The notes: generated by a model from the sequence alone, not told the origin. A stretch of 6,068 nucleotides of DNA from CAYVZZ01 sp964456185 (GCA_964456185.1 CAYVZZ010000128.1:1-6068); one strand, 5' to 3'. Counted from the first letter of the stretch, positions 1 through 6,068 are shown. Numbers and translations are program-made.

Positions 1-61
1 AGTTGTTCACGGCATGCATTGTTGCAGGGCTTAAATATGAAGCAAAATTGGATATTTCAGG

Positions 62-67
62 TATAGT
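62..67 (+). promoter_or_regulatory. candidate -10 element for metR
   Basis: TATAGT differs from the sigma-70 -10 consensus at one position. Transcription would begin near position 74, inside the MetR box, which would suit autorepression by MetR. No good -35 hexamer stands at the expected distance (about 39-44), so this promoter is weak or activator-dependent if real. Confidence 0.3.
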
Positions 68-68
68 A

Positions 69-81
69 TGAAATTAATTCA
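69..81. promoter_or_regulatory. MetR binding box upstream of metR
   Basis: The 13 bases read TGAA-ATTAA-TTCA, an exact match to the MetR consensus TGAA-N5-TTCA with the favoured T at the centre. They sit within a slightly longer imperfect palindrome (67-83). The box lies 26 bases before the metR start, where a LysR-type regulator usually binds its own control region. In E. coli, MetR represses its own gene and activates a divergent metE; the same arrangement is inferred here, but the divergent gene is outside the window. Extra half-sites (TGAA at 38-41, TTCA at 56-59) lie just upstream and could be weaker contacts. Confidence 0.75.
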
Positions 82-107
82 TATTGTTGAGAGTGTGATA
101 AAGCCTC

Positions 108-1037
108 ATGATTGAACGTCGTCATCTCAAGCTGCTGGCTGCTATTAAAGACTGGGGTAGCATGGTCGAAGCCGCCGATCAGTTACATGTCACTCAGTCT
201 GCCTTGTCGCACCAACTGCGCGAGCTGGAAAAACGCTTGGATTTAAAGTTGCTCAACCGGCGCACACGGCCACTGGCGTTTACGCCGGCGGGCGAACGGC
301 TGTTGCAGCTCGCCAAAGACGTGTTGCCGCGTATGCAAGACGCCGAGCGCGAACTGCGGCAGTTGGCGGGAGGGCGCAGTGGCCGGTTGCACATTGCCAT
401 TGAATGTCATGCCTGCTTTCAATGGTTGTTGCCCACGTTGGATAAATTCCGCAGCGACTGGCCGGAAGTGGAGCTGGATTTGTCGGCAGGTTTTAGCTTT
501 GAACCCCAACCAGCGCTGCGACGTGGTGAGCTGGACATGGTGATTACCTCTGATCCGGTGCCCGATGAGGGCGTGGTATTCTTGCCATTGTTTGAATATG
601 AGTTGGTGCTGGGGGTGCCTAATCAACATGCGTTATTGCAGCAGGGTTATGTTGATCCGGCTGACTTAACGCATGACACCCTCATCGCTTATCCGGTGGA
701 GCGCCAGCGTTTGGATATTTTCGGGGCATTTCTGGAGCCGGCCGGTGTCGAGCCGGCCGCTATTCGCACCGCCGAATTAACACCGATGATTGTGCAGCTG
801 GTGGCGAGTGGCCGCGGTTTGGCGGCCTTGCCCAACTGGGCGCTGGCAGAATATCTCGACCAGAAACTGGTCAGCGCGGTGAGCCTAGGTAAAGCGGGTG
901 TCTGGCGTACGCTGTATGCCGCTGTGCGTAAAGAAGAAAGCCAGCGTCCGTATATGCGTGCCTTTTATGACAGTGCCCAAGCGACCAGCCTGGCCACCTT
1001 GAAAGGCATCCGGCGTGTCGCCCAATTAACCGATTAA
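108..1037 (+). CDS. metR: MetR, LysR-type regulator of methionine biosynthesis
   Basis: This 309-residue protein is a LysR-family transcriptional regulator, closest in my reading to MetR. MetR controls metE, metH and other methionine genes with homocysteine as co-effector. The N-terminal winged helix-turn-helix spans about residues 3-62 and includes TQSALSHQLRELEKRL at 29-44. The effector domain opens with the MetR-like stretch IAIECHACFQWL (96-107) and contains FEPQPAL (131-137) and YPVERQRLD. All of these have close counterparts in E. coli MetR, including the N-terminus (MIERRHLK versus MIEVKHLK). The ATG at 108 is the first possible start, because an in-frame TGA lies at 96-98. Its ribosome site is poor: GAGAG at 89-93 is 14 bases away. 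The MetR box just upstream supports the identification. The gene is probably cotranscribed with crcB. Some uncharacterised LysR paralogue is a remote alternative. Confidence 0.93.
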   Translation: MIERRHLKLLAAIKDWGSMVEAADQLHVTQSALSHQLRELEKRLDLKLLNRRTRPLAFTPAGERLLQLAKDVLPRMQDAERELRQLAGGRSGRLHIAIECHACFQWLLPTLDKFRSDWPEVELDLSAGFSFEPQPALRRGELDMVITSDPVPDEGVVFLPLFEYELVLGVPNQHALLQQGYVDPADLTHDTLIAYPVERQRLDIFGAFLEPAGVEPAAIRTAELTPMIVQLVASGRGLAALPNWALAEYLDQKLVSAVSLGKAGVWRTLYAAVRKEESQRPYMRAFYDSAQATSLATLKGIRRVAQLTD

Positions 1038-1043
1038 AGAGGA
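1038..1043 (+). promoter_or_regulatory. ribosome binding site of crcB
   Basis: AGAGGA stands 7 bases before the crcB ATG, directly after the metR stop codon. It is a strong Shine-Dalgarno match and fixes the crcB start. The 13-base gap leaves no room for a promoter or a fluoride riboswitch. Confidence 0.75.
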
Positions 1044-1050
1044 AAAGCTG

Positions 1051-1443
1051 ATGTTTTGGTCTGCATTTGCCGTGGGGTCTGGTGCTGTGTTCGGCGCTTT
1101 GCTGCGCTGGGGGCTGGGTAACCGGCTCAACTCACTGCTGCCTTTGGTGCCGCCTGGCACCTTGGCGGCTAATTGGCTGGGCGGTTATTTGGCGGGTGTT
1201 GCTGTGGCCGTGCTGGCCACTATGCCGCAGCTGTCGCCCAATTGGCGTTTGTTCATTATCACAGGCTTCTTGGGTGCGCTAACGACCTTTTCTTCTTTTT
1301 CTCTGGAAATGACGACGCTTATTCAGCAGGGGAAACTGACTTGGGCGTTTGGCGGTATCGCCGCGCACGTCATTGGCACTTTGGTGATGACCTTTATCGG
1401 GATTGGCAGCGTGCAGCTGGTGCGTCAGCTATTGTCAGCTTGA
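1051..1443 (+). CDS. crcB: CrcB/Fluc fluoride ion channel
   Basis: This is a 130-residue inner-membrane protein of the CrcB (Fluc) family, which exports fluoride as a dual-topology dimer and protects enolase and other enzymes from fluoride. Four hydrophobic segments are visible, at about 3-22, 36-57, 66-90 and 98-126. Family signatures are present: GAVFGALLRW (11-20), GTLAANWLGG (36-45) with the pore asparagine N41, and GFLGALTTFSSFSLE (72-86) holding the phenylalanine-box residues F80 and F83. Length is normal for the family. It follows metR by 13 bases and probably depends on that transcript. No fluoride riboswitch is seen next to it, so fluoride induction is not apparent. The last 19 bases overlap the convergent gene on the other strand. 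Confidence 0.95.
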   Translation: MFWSAFAVGSGAVFGALLRWGLGNRLNSLLPLVPPGTLAANWLGGYLAGVAVAVLATMPQLSPNWRLFIITGFLGALTTFSSFSLEMTTLIQQGKLTWAFGGIAAHVIGTLVMTFIGIGSVQLVRQLLSA

Positions 1444-1919
1444 TTGTCGGTTTTAACAGGCTCGGTTGCACTGTCCGGTAAGATGATGTGCGGCTCAACC
1501 GATAAGATGTAACGCACCATATCGGCGATTTTTTGTGAGTTGCCGCTGTGTAATGCGGCGCGCAATTGTTCAATGCGCGTCATGCGTTGTTGTTTTACCG
1601 AGGCGGGGCGTTCGGGCACTGCTTCATATAGCAAATCGCTGGCGGCGCTCAGCACCAAAAAGGCGCGGCTGGTGAGCACGGCCTGGTCAATGCCTTCACG
1701 GTAAATCAGCGAGTGATAGCGCAAATAGCCTTCTTCAGCGAGCCACAACATAGCCCCCAGGCAGCTATTGTGTCGTCGCGAGTGCAAGCCGACTTCATCC
1801 AGCGTATCCAAATCCCAGATATCTTCGACATACAGGCCGTGGGCGCGCGGAAAGCTTTGGTAAAGGTTAACCAATATGCGCGCCACATCCTGACAAAAGT
1901 CGTCGATATGTAAATCCAC
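1425..1919 (-). CDS. uncharacterised protein, possible winged-helix fold, coupled to alaA
   Basis: I do not recognise a named family for this 164-residue soluble protein. It has no signal peptide or membrane segment. Residues 3-20 form a likely helix (DDFCQDVARILVNLY). They are followed by YVEDIWDLDTLDEVGL (30-45) and a helix, strand and possible wing around 49-91 (CLGAMLWLAEEGYLRY, then EGIDQAVLTSRAFLVLSAA). The 'WLAEEGYLRY ... VLTSRAF' pattern resembles winged-helix domains, but no function follows from that. Residues 112-142 look helical, and the last 20 are polar and probably disordered. The start is GTG (1919-1917), overlapping the alaA TAG by one base, so translational coupling to alaA is likely. 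The ORF is open throughout with protein-like composition, which supports a real gene. Its 3' end overlaps crcB by 19 bases. Confidence 0.8.
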   Translation of the reverse strand: MDLHIDDFCQDVARILVNLYQSFPRAHGLYVEDIWDLDTLDEVGLHSRRHNSCLGAMLWLAEEGYLRYHSLIYREGIDQAVLTSRAFLVLSAASDLLYEAVPERPASVKQQRMTRIEQLRAALHSGNSQKIADMVRYILSVEPHIILPDSATEPVKTDNQADNS

Positions 1920-3175
1920 TAGTCTGCCTTGGGCTTTTTATTCAACACCTTGTTGCGACGACGATAACGCGCCAAGAAATGCGCCAGTCGACCAAAGGCT
2001 TCTTCCATATTTTCCGGATTTGGCAAGAACACCACGCGGAAATGATCCGGGTTTGGCCAGTTAAATGCCGTGCCTTGAACAATCAGTACTTTTTCTTCGC
2101 GCAATAATGCCAGAGCAAATTGCTCGTCATCGGCGATGGGGTACACTTCCGGGTCGAGGCGCGGGAACATATAAAGTGCCGCTTTCGGTTTAACGCAGCT
2201 CACGCCGGGGATGTCGTTTAGCATTTCATAAGCCAAATCACGCTGTTTAGCCAAACGCCCGCCGGGAACGATTAAATCGTTAATGCTTTGATAGCCACCA
2301 AGCGCCGTTTGAATGGCGTGCTGAGCTGGCACATTAGCGCATAAGCGCATAGAGGCTAGCATGTTCAAGCCTTCAATGAAGCCTTCGGCACGTTCTTTAT
2401 CGCCAGATACGACTAACCAGCCCGAGCGGAAACCGGCTGCCCGATAGGCTTTTGACAAGCCGTTAAAGGTCACCACGGTGACGTCGTCGGCCAGGGAGGC
2501 CACAGAGATGTGTTTCTCTTTGTCGTAGAGAATCTTGTCGTAAATCTCGTCGGCCAAAATCATCAGGCCGTGTTCACGGGCGATCTCCACGACTTCTTCG
2601 AGTAGCTCAAGTGAATAGTTGGCCCCAGTGGGGTTGTTGGGGTTAATCAGCAAAATCGCCCGCGTTTGTGGGGTGATTTTACTGCGGATATCCGCAATGC
2701 TGGGTTGCCAATCGTTGTCTTCATCGCAGAGGTAATGTATCGGCTCACCACCGGCAAGTTTTACCGCAGCCGTCCATAGTGGGTAGTCTGGGGCAGGCAG
2801 GAGCACTTCGTCGCCATTGTTCAACAATGCCTGGGCAACCATGACGATCAGCTCGGATACGCCATTGCCCAAGAAGATGTCGTCAATGGTAACACCTTTA
2901 ATGTTTTTCACTTGGCAGTATTGCATGACCGCCTTGCGCGCCGCGAAAAGCCCTTTCGAATGGCTGTAGCCGGTGGATTGTTCCAGGTTGGCAATGACGT
3001 CCTGCAACACTTCGTCAGGCGCGTCGAAGTTGAACGGCTTGGGGTTGCCAATATTCAACTTGACGATGCGCTGGCCGTTTTCTTCCATGCGATTGGCTTC
3101 TTGTAGCACCGGACCGCGAATGTCATAGCAAACGCCGCGAAGTTTGTCAGATTTGTCGAAAGGTTGGTGACTCAT
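1919..3175 (-). CDS. alaA: AlaA, glutamate-pyruvate (alanine) aminotransferase
   Basis: This 418-residue PLP-dependent class I/II aminotransferase matches E. coli AlaA nearly from end to end. AlaA makes alanine from pyruvate and glutamate in the cytoplasm. Visible landmarks are VCYDIRGPVLQEA near the N-terminus and NIGNPKPF. NPNNPTG (178-184) holds the cofactor-contacting asparagine, and ADEIYDKILYD carries D209 and Y212. The PLP lysine is K242 in FNGLSKAYR, with R250 following. R380 in DHFRVV should bind the substrate carboxylate. These positions sit two residues later than in the E. coli protein. I chose the ATG at 3175, which gives MSHQPFDKSDKLRG and aligns with the family N-terminus. A longer frame back to 3265 would run into the divergent gene and adds a cysteine-rich, non-homologous leader. 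The C-terminus has a short basic tail (RRRNKVLNKKPKAD). The gene heads a probable two-gene operon with the 164-residue protein. Confidence 0.95.
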   Translation of the reverse strand: MSHQPFDKSDKLRGVCYDIRGPVLQEANRMEENGQRIVKLNIGNPKPFNFDAPDEVLQDVIANLEQSTGYSHSKGLFAARKAVMQYCQVKNIKGVTIDDIFLGNGVSELIVMVAQALLNNGDEVLLPAPDYPLWTAAVKLAGGEPIHYLCDEDNDWQPSIADIRSKITPQTRAILLINPNNPTGANYSLELLEEVVEIAREHGLMILADEIYDKILYDKEKHISVASLADDVTVVTFNGLSKAYRAAGFRSGWLVVSGDKERAEGFIEGLNMLASMRLCANVPAQHAIQTALGGYQSINDLIVPGGRLAKQRDLAYEMLNDIPGVSCVKPKAALYMFPRLDPEVYPIADDEQFALALLREEKVLIVQGTAFNWPNPDHFRVVFLPNPENMEEAFGRLAHFLARYRRRNKVLNKKPKAD

Positions 3176-3197
3176 GGTTTTCTCGTCGCACTTGTTT

Positions 3198-3225
3198 GCC
3201 CTGCATTCTACAATGCGCGCAGGGC
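3198..3225. repeat. inverted repeat between alaA and the divergent operon
   Basis: Perfect 7-base arms GCCCTGC (3198-3204) and GCAGGGC (3219-3225) flank a 14-base centre. An alternative inner pairing is GCATT (3203-3207) with AATGC (3212-3216). It lies in the middle of the 83-base divergent intergenic region and covers the best -10-like hexamers for both directions, so an operator for a dimeric regulator is plausible. A terminator is unlikely: both flanking genes read away from it and only TTTT follows on the plus strand. Confidence 0.5.
3205..3214. promoter_or_regulatory. candidate back-to-back -10 elements
   Basis: On the minus strand TAGAAT (3210-3205), and on the plus strand TACAAT (3209-3214), each differ from TATAAT at one position and share two bases. 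They could be the -10 elements for alaA and for the glycerate operon. Neither has a good -35 hexamer at 17 bases. A perfect TTGACA at 3228-3233 points along the plus strand but has no -10 partner at a usable distance before the start codon. Confidence 0.35.
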
Positions 3226-3243
3226 TTTTGACACAGCAACCAC

Positions 3244-3248
3244 AAGGA
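3244..3248 (+). promoter_or_regulatory. ribosome binding site of the dehydrogenase gene
   Basis: AAGGA lies 10 bases before the ATG at 3259. It is the only clear Shine-Dalgarno match in the plus-strand operon; the two downstream genes rely on overlaps instead. Confidence 0.6.
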
Positions 3249-3258
3249 TAAACCGAAA

Positions 3259-4140
3259 ATGACAATACATGCTGCCTGGCTTGGCGTGGGATTAATGGGG
3301 CAGCCCATGGTCACGCGCCTGCTGGATGCTGGTTTTGACATGACTCTCTGGAACCGTACTGCTAGCAAGTTGCAGCCTTTTGCGCAGCGTGCCGTTTTAG
3401 CCAAAACACCGGAAGCGGCCGTGGCCGCCGCTGATGTAGTGATTACCATGCTGGAAAATGGCCAGGTGGTCGATGAGGTGTTGTATCAAAGCAAAGCGAT
3501 TGAGGCGGTTAAAGCACAAGCTGTGGTGATGGACATGAGTTCCATTGCGCCCGCGATGGCCAAGCAGCATGCGGCGATTTGTGGTGAGCGGCAACTGGAT
3601 TATGTGGATGCGCCTGTATCGGGTGGCACCCGTGGTGCGGCGGCGGGTAGCTTGGCGATAATGGCCGGTGGTAATGAAGACACCTTAGCCAAGTTGGATT
3701 CCGTTTTCGCCGCTCTGGGCAAGTTGACGCGGGTGGGCGATGCCGGTGCCGGTCAGCTCGCCAAGTTGGCTAATCAAGCCATTGTTGGCATCACGATTGG
3801 TGCAGTATCAGAGGCCTTATTGCTGGCCGCAGCAGGTGGTGCCGATCCGGCGGCAGTACGTGAGGCATTATTGGGCGGCTTTGCCGGTAGCAAAATTTTA
3901 GAACAGCATGGTGAGCGCATGTTGCAACGTCAGTTTCAACCAGGCGCGCCCGCGCGCATTCAGTTGAAAGACATGAACATGATTTTGGCACAAGCCGCCG
4001 ATGAACAACTGGATCTGCCACTGGCCAAACAAACCCAGGCAGCCTATGAAAAGCTGGTGGCCGCTGGGCAGGGTGAGGTTGATCACTCGGGGTTGTTGCT
4101 ACAGCTTGAAACCGATAACCAAAAGCGGTTGGACGATTAA
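3259..4140 (+). CDS. glxR: NAD(P)-dependent 2-hydroxy-3-oxopropionate (tartronate semialdehyde) reductase
   Basis: This 293-residue cytoplasmic enzyme belongs to the beta-hydroxyacid dehydrogenase family (GarR/GlxR, 3-hydroxyisobutyrate dehydrogenase, glyoxylate reductase). The N-terminal Rossmann fold starts with GVGLMG (9-14). N32-R33-T34 at the end of the second strand suggests NADPH preference. The substrate motif DAPVSGGTRGAAAG spans 117-130. The catalytic lysine is K169 in GQLAKLANQ, with N172 beside it. LKDMN (236-240) and the C-terminal DHSGL are also typical. The exact substrate cannot be read from these motifs. Tartronate semialdehyde is inferred because the next gene is hydroxypyruvate isomerase, whose product would be reduced here to D-glycerate. 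A 3-hydroxyisobutyrate dehydrogenase or succinic semialdehyde reductase activity is the main alternative. Its stop overlaps the hyi start by one base (TAATG). Confidence 0.85.
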   Translation: MTIHAAWLGVGLMGQPMVTRLLDAGFDMTLWNRTASKLQPFAQRAVLAKTPEAAVAAADVVITMLENGQVVDEVLYQSKAIEAVKAQAVVMDMSSIAPAMAKQHAAICGERQLDYVDAPVSGGTRGAAAGSLAIMAGGNEDTLAKLDSVFAALGKLTRVGDAGAGQLAKLANQAIVGITIGAVSEALLLAAAGGADPAAVREALLGGFAGSKILEQHGERMLQRQFQPGAPARIQLKDMNMILAQAADEQLDLPLAKQTQAAYEKLVAAGQGEVDHSGLLLQLETDNQKRLDD

Positions 4141-4922
4141 TGCTGAATTTTGCCGCCAATCTCACCTTGTTATTTACCGAATTGCCGTTTGTTGAACGTT
4201 TTGCGGCTGCCAAAGCAGCAGGCTTTCAGGCGGTAGAGTGCCAGTTTCCGTATGACGACGTGAGCCCTGATGAATTGGCTGCGCTGCTGAAACAACATCA
4301 ATTACAGCTGGTGTTGATCAACCTGCCCGCCGGTGATTGGGCGGGCGGTGATCGCGGTATCGCCTGCGACCCGGCACGAGTTGACGAGTTTCAAGCTGGT
4401 GTGCGGCAGGCGTTGCGTTACGCCACGGCCACGGGCTGTCCGCAAATGAACTGTTTGGCCGGGGTGTTGCCGAAGCAGGTAAGCCAACTGCAAGCCGAAG
4501 AAACATTAGTGGCTAACCTGCGATATGCCGCTCGGCAGCTGGCCTGTTTTGGTAAAGGGCTGCGACTTGAGCCGATCAATTCATTCGACGTGCCCGGTTT
4601 CCTGGTAACGACCCGCGAACAGGCCGAGGGGTTGATAAAGCAGGTCGCCGTCCCCAACTTACAGTTGCAGTACGATTTGTATCACATGCACCGCATGGGG
4701 GATGCTTTGTCGCAATGCCTGCAACGCTCGGCCGGCCGCATTGGTCATATCCAATTTGCTGATAGCAACGGACGGCATCAACCGGGCACTGGCGATATTG
4801 CGTTTGATTCCTTATTTGCACAATTGGCAGCGTCTTCCTACAACGGCTGGGTGAGTGCCGAATATCACCCGACGGCACGCACCGAAGACAGCCTCAACTG
4901 GTTACACGTGGATTATTCATGA
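4140..4922 (+). CDS. hyi: hydroxypyruvate isomerase
   Basis: This 260-residue TIM-barrel enzyme of the xylose isomerase-like family interconverts hydroxypyruvate and tartronate semialdehyde. It aligns well with E. coli Hyi. Shared blocks are FAANLTLLF (4-12), FPYDD (36-40), NLPAGDWAGGDRGIAC (61-76), LEPINSFDVPGF (143-154), QYDLYHMHRM (177-186), GHIQFAD (202-208), PGTGDI and YNGWVSAEY (234-242). Expected metal and catalytic acids are present: E144, D179, Q205 and E241, with H182 near the active site. Length equals the family norm. The ATG overlaps the upstream TAA by one base and has no clear ribosome site of its own, so translation is probably coupled. Its TGA overlaps the djlA ATG by four bases. 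The adjacent reductase supports the assignment. Confidence 0.93.
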   Translation: MLNFAANLTLLFTELPFVERFAAAKAAGFQAVECQFPYDDVSPDELAALLKQHQLQLVLINLPAGDWAGGDRGIACDPARVDEFQAGVRQALRYATATGCPQMNCLAGVLPKQVSQLQAEETLVANLRYAARQLACFGKGLRLEPINSFDVPGFLVTTREQAEGLIKQVAVPNLQLQYDLYHMHRMGDALSQCLQRSAGRIGHIQFADSNGRHQPGTGDIAFDSLFAQLAASSYNGWVSAEYHPTARTEDSLNWLHVDYS

Positions 4923-5761
4923 TCTGGATGGGAAAAATTATTTTTGGTGGCCTGGGGTATTGGATCTTTGGCCCTATTGGCGGCCTGATTGGTTTGTTTA
5001 TCGGCTATAAGATCGATAAAAAAGCCGAGCAAATCCAATCCTACAACCCCTTCCGACCAATGCGTTCTGGCGAACGTGAGGCATTAGATAAGGCCATTTT
5101 CGAGGCGGTTTTTTCTATTTTAGGTCATTTGGCTAAAGCCGATGGGCGAGTGAGTGAAGCCGAAATTGCTCGTGCCACCGCGCTGATGGATCGCATGGGG
5201 CTAAGTGAAGACAAGCGCCGCGAGGCTATTCGGTTATTTAATCTGGGTAAGCAGGCGGACTTCCCCTTGGATGATACCGTTGCCAAATTTCGCCATCGCA
5301 TCCGCCGTCGCAAAACCATGGTGCTAAATTTCTTCGAGATTTTACTTAATGCCGCACTCGCCGACGGCAGTCTGCACTCAGCTGAAGAAGATGTGCTGCT
5401 ACGCGTCGCCCGCGGATTGGGCATTCCCGAGGCTCAGTTTCGACAAATTATTGCCATGCTCACCGCTCAGGCTAATTTTTCGCATGGCGGCTTCGGCGGG
5501 GCAGGAGGCTACCACCAATACACCGGACAGGCAGCATCGCGTGGCCCAAGCCTCGCTCAAGCATACAGTGTGCTGGGCGTTAGCAGCTCGGCCAGCGATG
5601 CGGAAATCAAAAAAGCCTATCGTCGGCTAATGAGCCGGCACCATCCCGATAAGCTAGCTTCTCAAGGTTTGAGCGAAGAAATGATTCGCGTGGCAACTGA
5701 AAAAGCCGCTGATATTACGCGCGCCTATGACATGATCAAGCAGGCGCGCGGAATGAAATAA
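4919..5761 (+). CDS. djlA: DjlA, membrane-anchored J-domain co-chaperone
   Basis: This 280-residue type III J-domain protein stimulates DnaK ATPase at the inner membrane. A glycine-rich membrane segment covers about residues 5-30 (GKIIFGGLGYWIFGPIGG onwards), followed by the charged stretch YKIDKKAEQ. A TerB-like helical domain follows at about 52-182, with the two characteristic acidic repeats HLAKADGRVSEAEI (70-83) and AALADGSLHSAEEDVL (145-160). A glycine/glutamine linker spans 185-208. The C-terminal J domain (about 214-280) holds the HPD motif at 242-244 inside SRHHPDKLASQGL. The order and length match E. coli DjlA (271 residues). The ATG shares four bases with the hyi stop (ATGA). A second in-frame ATG three codons later is possible, but the first matches the family N-terminus better. 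In E. coli, DjlA is linked to capsule (Rcs) signalling; that role is not shown here. Confidence 0.95.
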   Translation: MIWMGKIIFGGLGYWIFGPIGGLIGLFIGYKIDKKAEQIQSYNPFRPMRSGEREALDKAIFEAVFSILGHLAKADGRVSEAEIARATALMDRMGLSEDKRREAIRLFNLGKQADFPLDDTVAKFRHRIRRRKTMVLNFFEILLNAALADGSLHSAEEDVLLRVARGLGIPEAQFRQIIAMLTAQANFSHGGFGGAGGYHQYTGQAASRGPSLAQAYSVLGVSSSASDAEIKKAYRRLMSRHHPDKLASQGLSEEMIRVATEKAADITRAYDMIKQARGMK

Positions 5762-5767
5762 GTCCTG

Positions 5768-6068
5768 TCACACCGGTCGTGGGGCTTCCACAGCCTGCTC
5801 GGGAATCTTCGGTTTTAGCAACACCATCAATGCCGGTAGCAATGTCATATTCGCCAATAGCGCCACGAAAATGGCAAAACCGGTGAGCAGCCCGAAGTGC
5901 ACCGTGGGCATAAAGTTAGATAGCGCCAGGATTGCAAAACCGAGAATGATCATGGTCGATGTATAGCACATGGCGGTGGTGATGCTGCCATGGCAACGGT
6001 GCATGGTGGCCAGATAATCGTGATCGTCCGGGAATTCCTCGTAGAAACGATAAATGTAGTGACTGGAG
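5768..6068 (-). CDS. RND/MMPL superfamily transporter, C-terminal fragment (partial)
   Basis: This is the last 100 codons of a larger minus-strand gene whose start lies beyond the right edge; the frame stays open to position 6068. The visible part begins with HYIYRFYEEFPDDHD, a soluble loop typical of RND exporters after their tenth membrane segment. Two hydrophobic segments follow, TMIILGFAILALSNF and FGLLTGFAIFVALLANM, and then LLPALMVLLKPKIPE. This matches the C-terminal end of the predicted RND superfamily exporters (MMPL/hopanoid-transporter type), inner-membrane proteins of about 750-900 residues. The substrate cannot be told from this fragment. The first ATG seen inside it (6004) is internal, not the true start. 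The gene converges on djlA with six bases between stop codons, and no clear terminator is visible between them. Confidence 0.8.
   Translation of the reverse strand, partial: SSHYIYRFYEEFPDDHDYLATMHRCHGSITTAMCYTSTMIILGFAILALSNFMPTVHFGLLTGFAIFVALLANMTLLPALMVLLKPKIPEQAVEAPRPV

Noticed and set aside
243..629. Minus-strand 128-codon open frame opposite metR
   Set aside because: It is antisense to the conserved metR coding sequence, and its His/Gln/Arg-rich translation matches nothing I recognise.
1173..1481. Plus-strand 102-codon open frame inside crcB
   Set aside because: It lies in another frame of crcB, whose four membrane segments and fluoride-channel motifs are intact. The shadow protein has no recognisable features.
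3198..3229. Rho-independent terminator formed by the inverted repeat plus TTTT
   Set aside because: No plus-strand gene ends here: both neighbours diverge from this point. The U-run is only four bases long and the main hairpin would have a 14-base loop.
3176..3265. Upstream extension of alaA by 30 codons
   Set aside because: It would overlap the start of the divergent dehydrogenase gene, cover the whole intergenic promoter region, and add a cysteine-rich leader absent from AlaA. The ATG at 3175 matches the family N-terminus.
3791..4213. Minus-strand 140-codon open frame opposite the dehydrogenase and hyi genes
   Set aside because: It runs antisense to two well-conserved enzymes and its translation is rich in Arg, His and Pro, typical of a shadow frame.
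5778..5790. GTGG-GGCTT-CCAC hairpin as terminator for djlA
   Set aside because: The stem is only four pairs, has no following U-run on either strand, and lies inside the coding end of the convergent transporter gene.

Overview
The window reads as ordinary core chromosome of a gammaproteobacterium. MetR, AlaA and DjlA are all close in length and motif order to their Escherichia coli counterparts. The base composition looks moderately GC-rich and even across the window. No mobile element, tRNA, rRNA, CRISPR array or sign of recent transfer is visible. A free-living, possibly marine, lineage would fit, but the sequence alone does not fix the genus.

Layout. Positions 1-107 are a regulatory region with a textbook MetR box. 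It is followed by metR (108-1037, +) and, 13 bases later, crcB for a fluoride channel (1051-1443, +). Facing them is a minus-strand pair: alaA (3175-1919) followed by an uncharacterised 164-residue protein with a possible winged-helix core (1919-1425). The start of the small gene overlaps the alaA stop by one base, and its 3' end overlaps crcB by 19 bases. An 83-base divergent intergenic region (3176-3258) carries an inverted repeat with two back-to-back -10-like hexamers. From it a plus-strand operon runs right: a tartronate semialdehyde reductase-type dehydrogenase (3259-4140), hydroxypyruvate isomerase hyi (4140-4922) and the membrane-anchored co-chaperone gene djlA (4919-5761). These three genes overlap by one and four bases. 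Six bases after djlA, the C-terminal end of a minus-strand RND/MMPL-type membrane transporter enters from the right edge (5768-6068, partial).

How the genes fit together. The dehydrogenase and Hyi are consecutive steps: hydroxypyruvate is isomerised to tartronate semialdehyde, which is reduced to D-glycerate. No glyoxylate carboligase gene lies in the window. AlaA, transcribed divergently, makes alanine from pyruvate, so the shared intergenic region may link amino-acid and C2/C3-acid metabolism; that is inference. MetR probably controls its own promoter and a divergent gene lying left of the window. DjlA has no obvious functional tie to the glycerate genes and may simply share the transcript.

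I found no convincing evidence of a new biological system. The points most worth checking are the small unknown gene coupled to alaA, the symmetrical divergent promoter region, and the glycerate-djlA operon.
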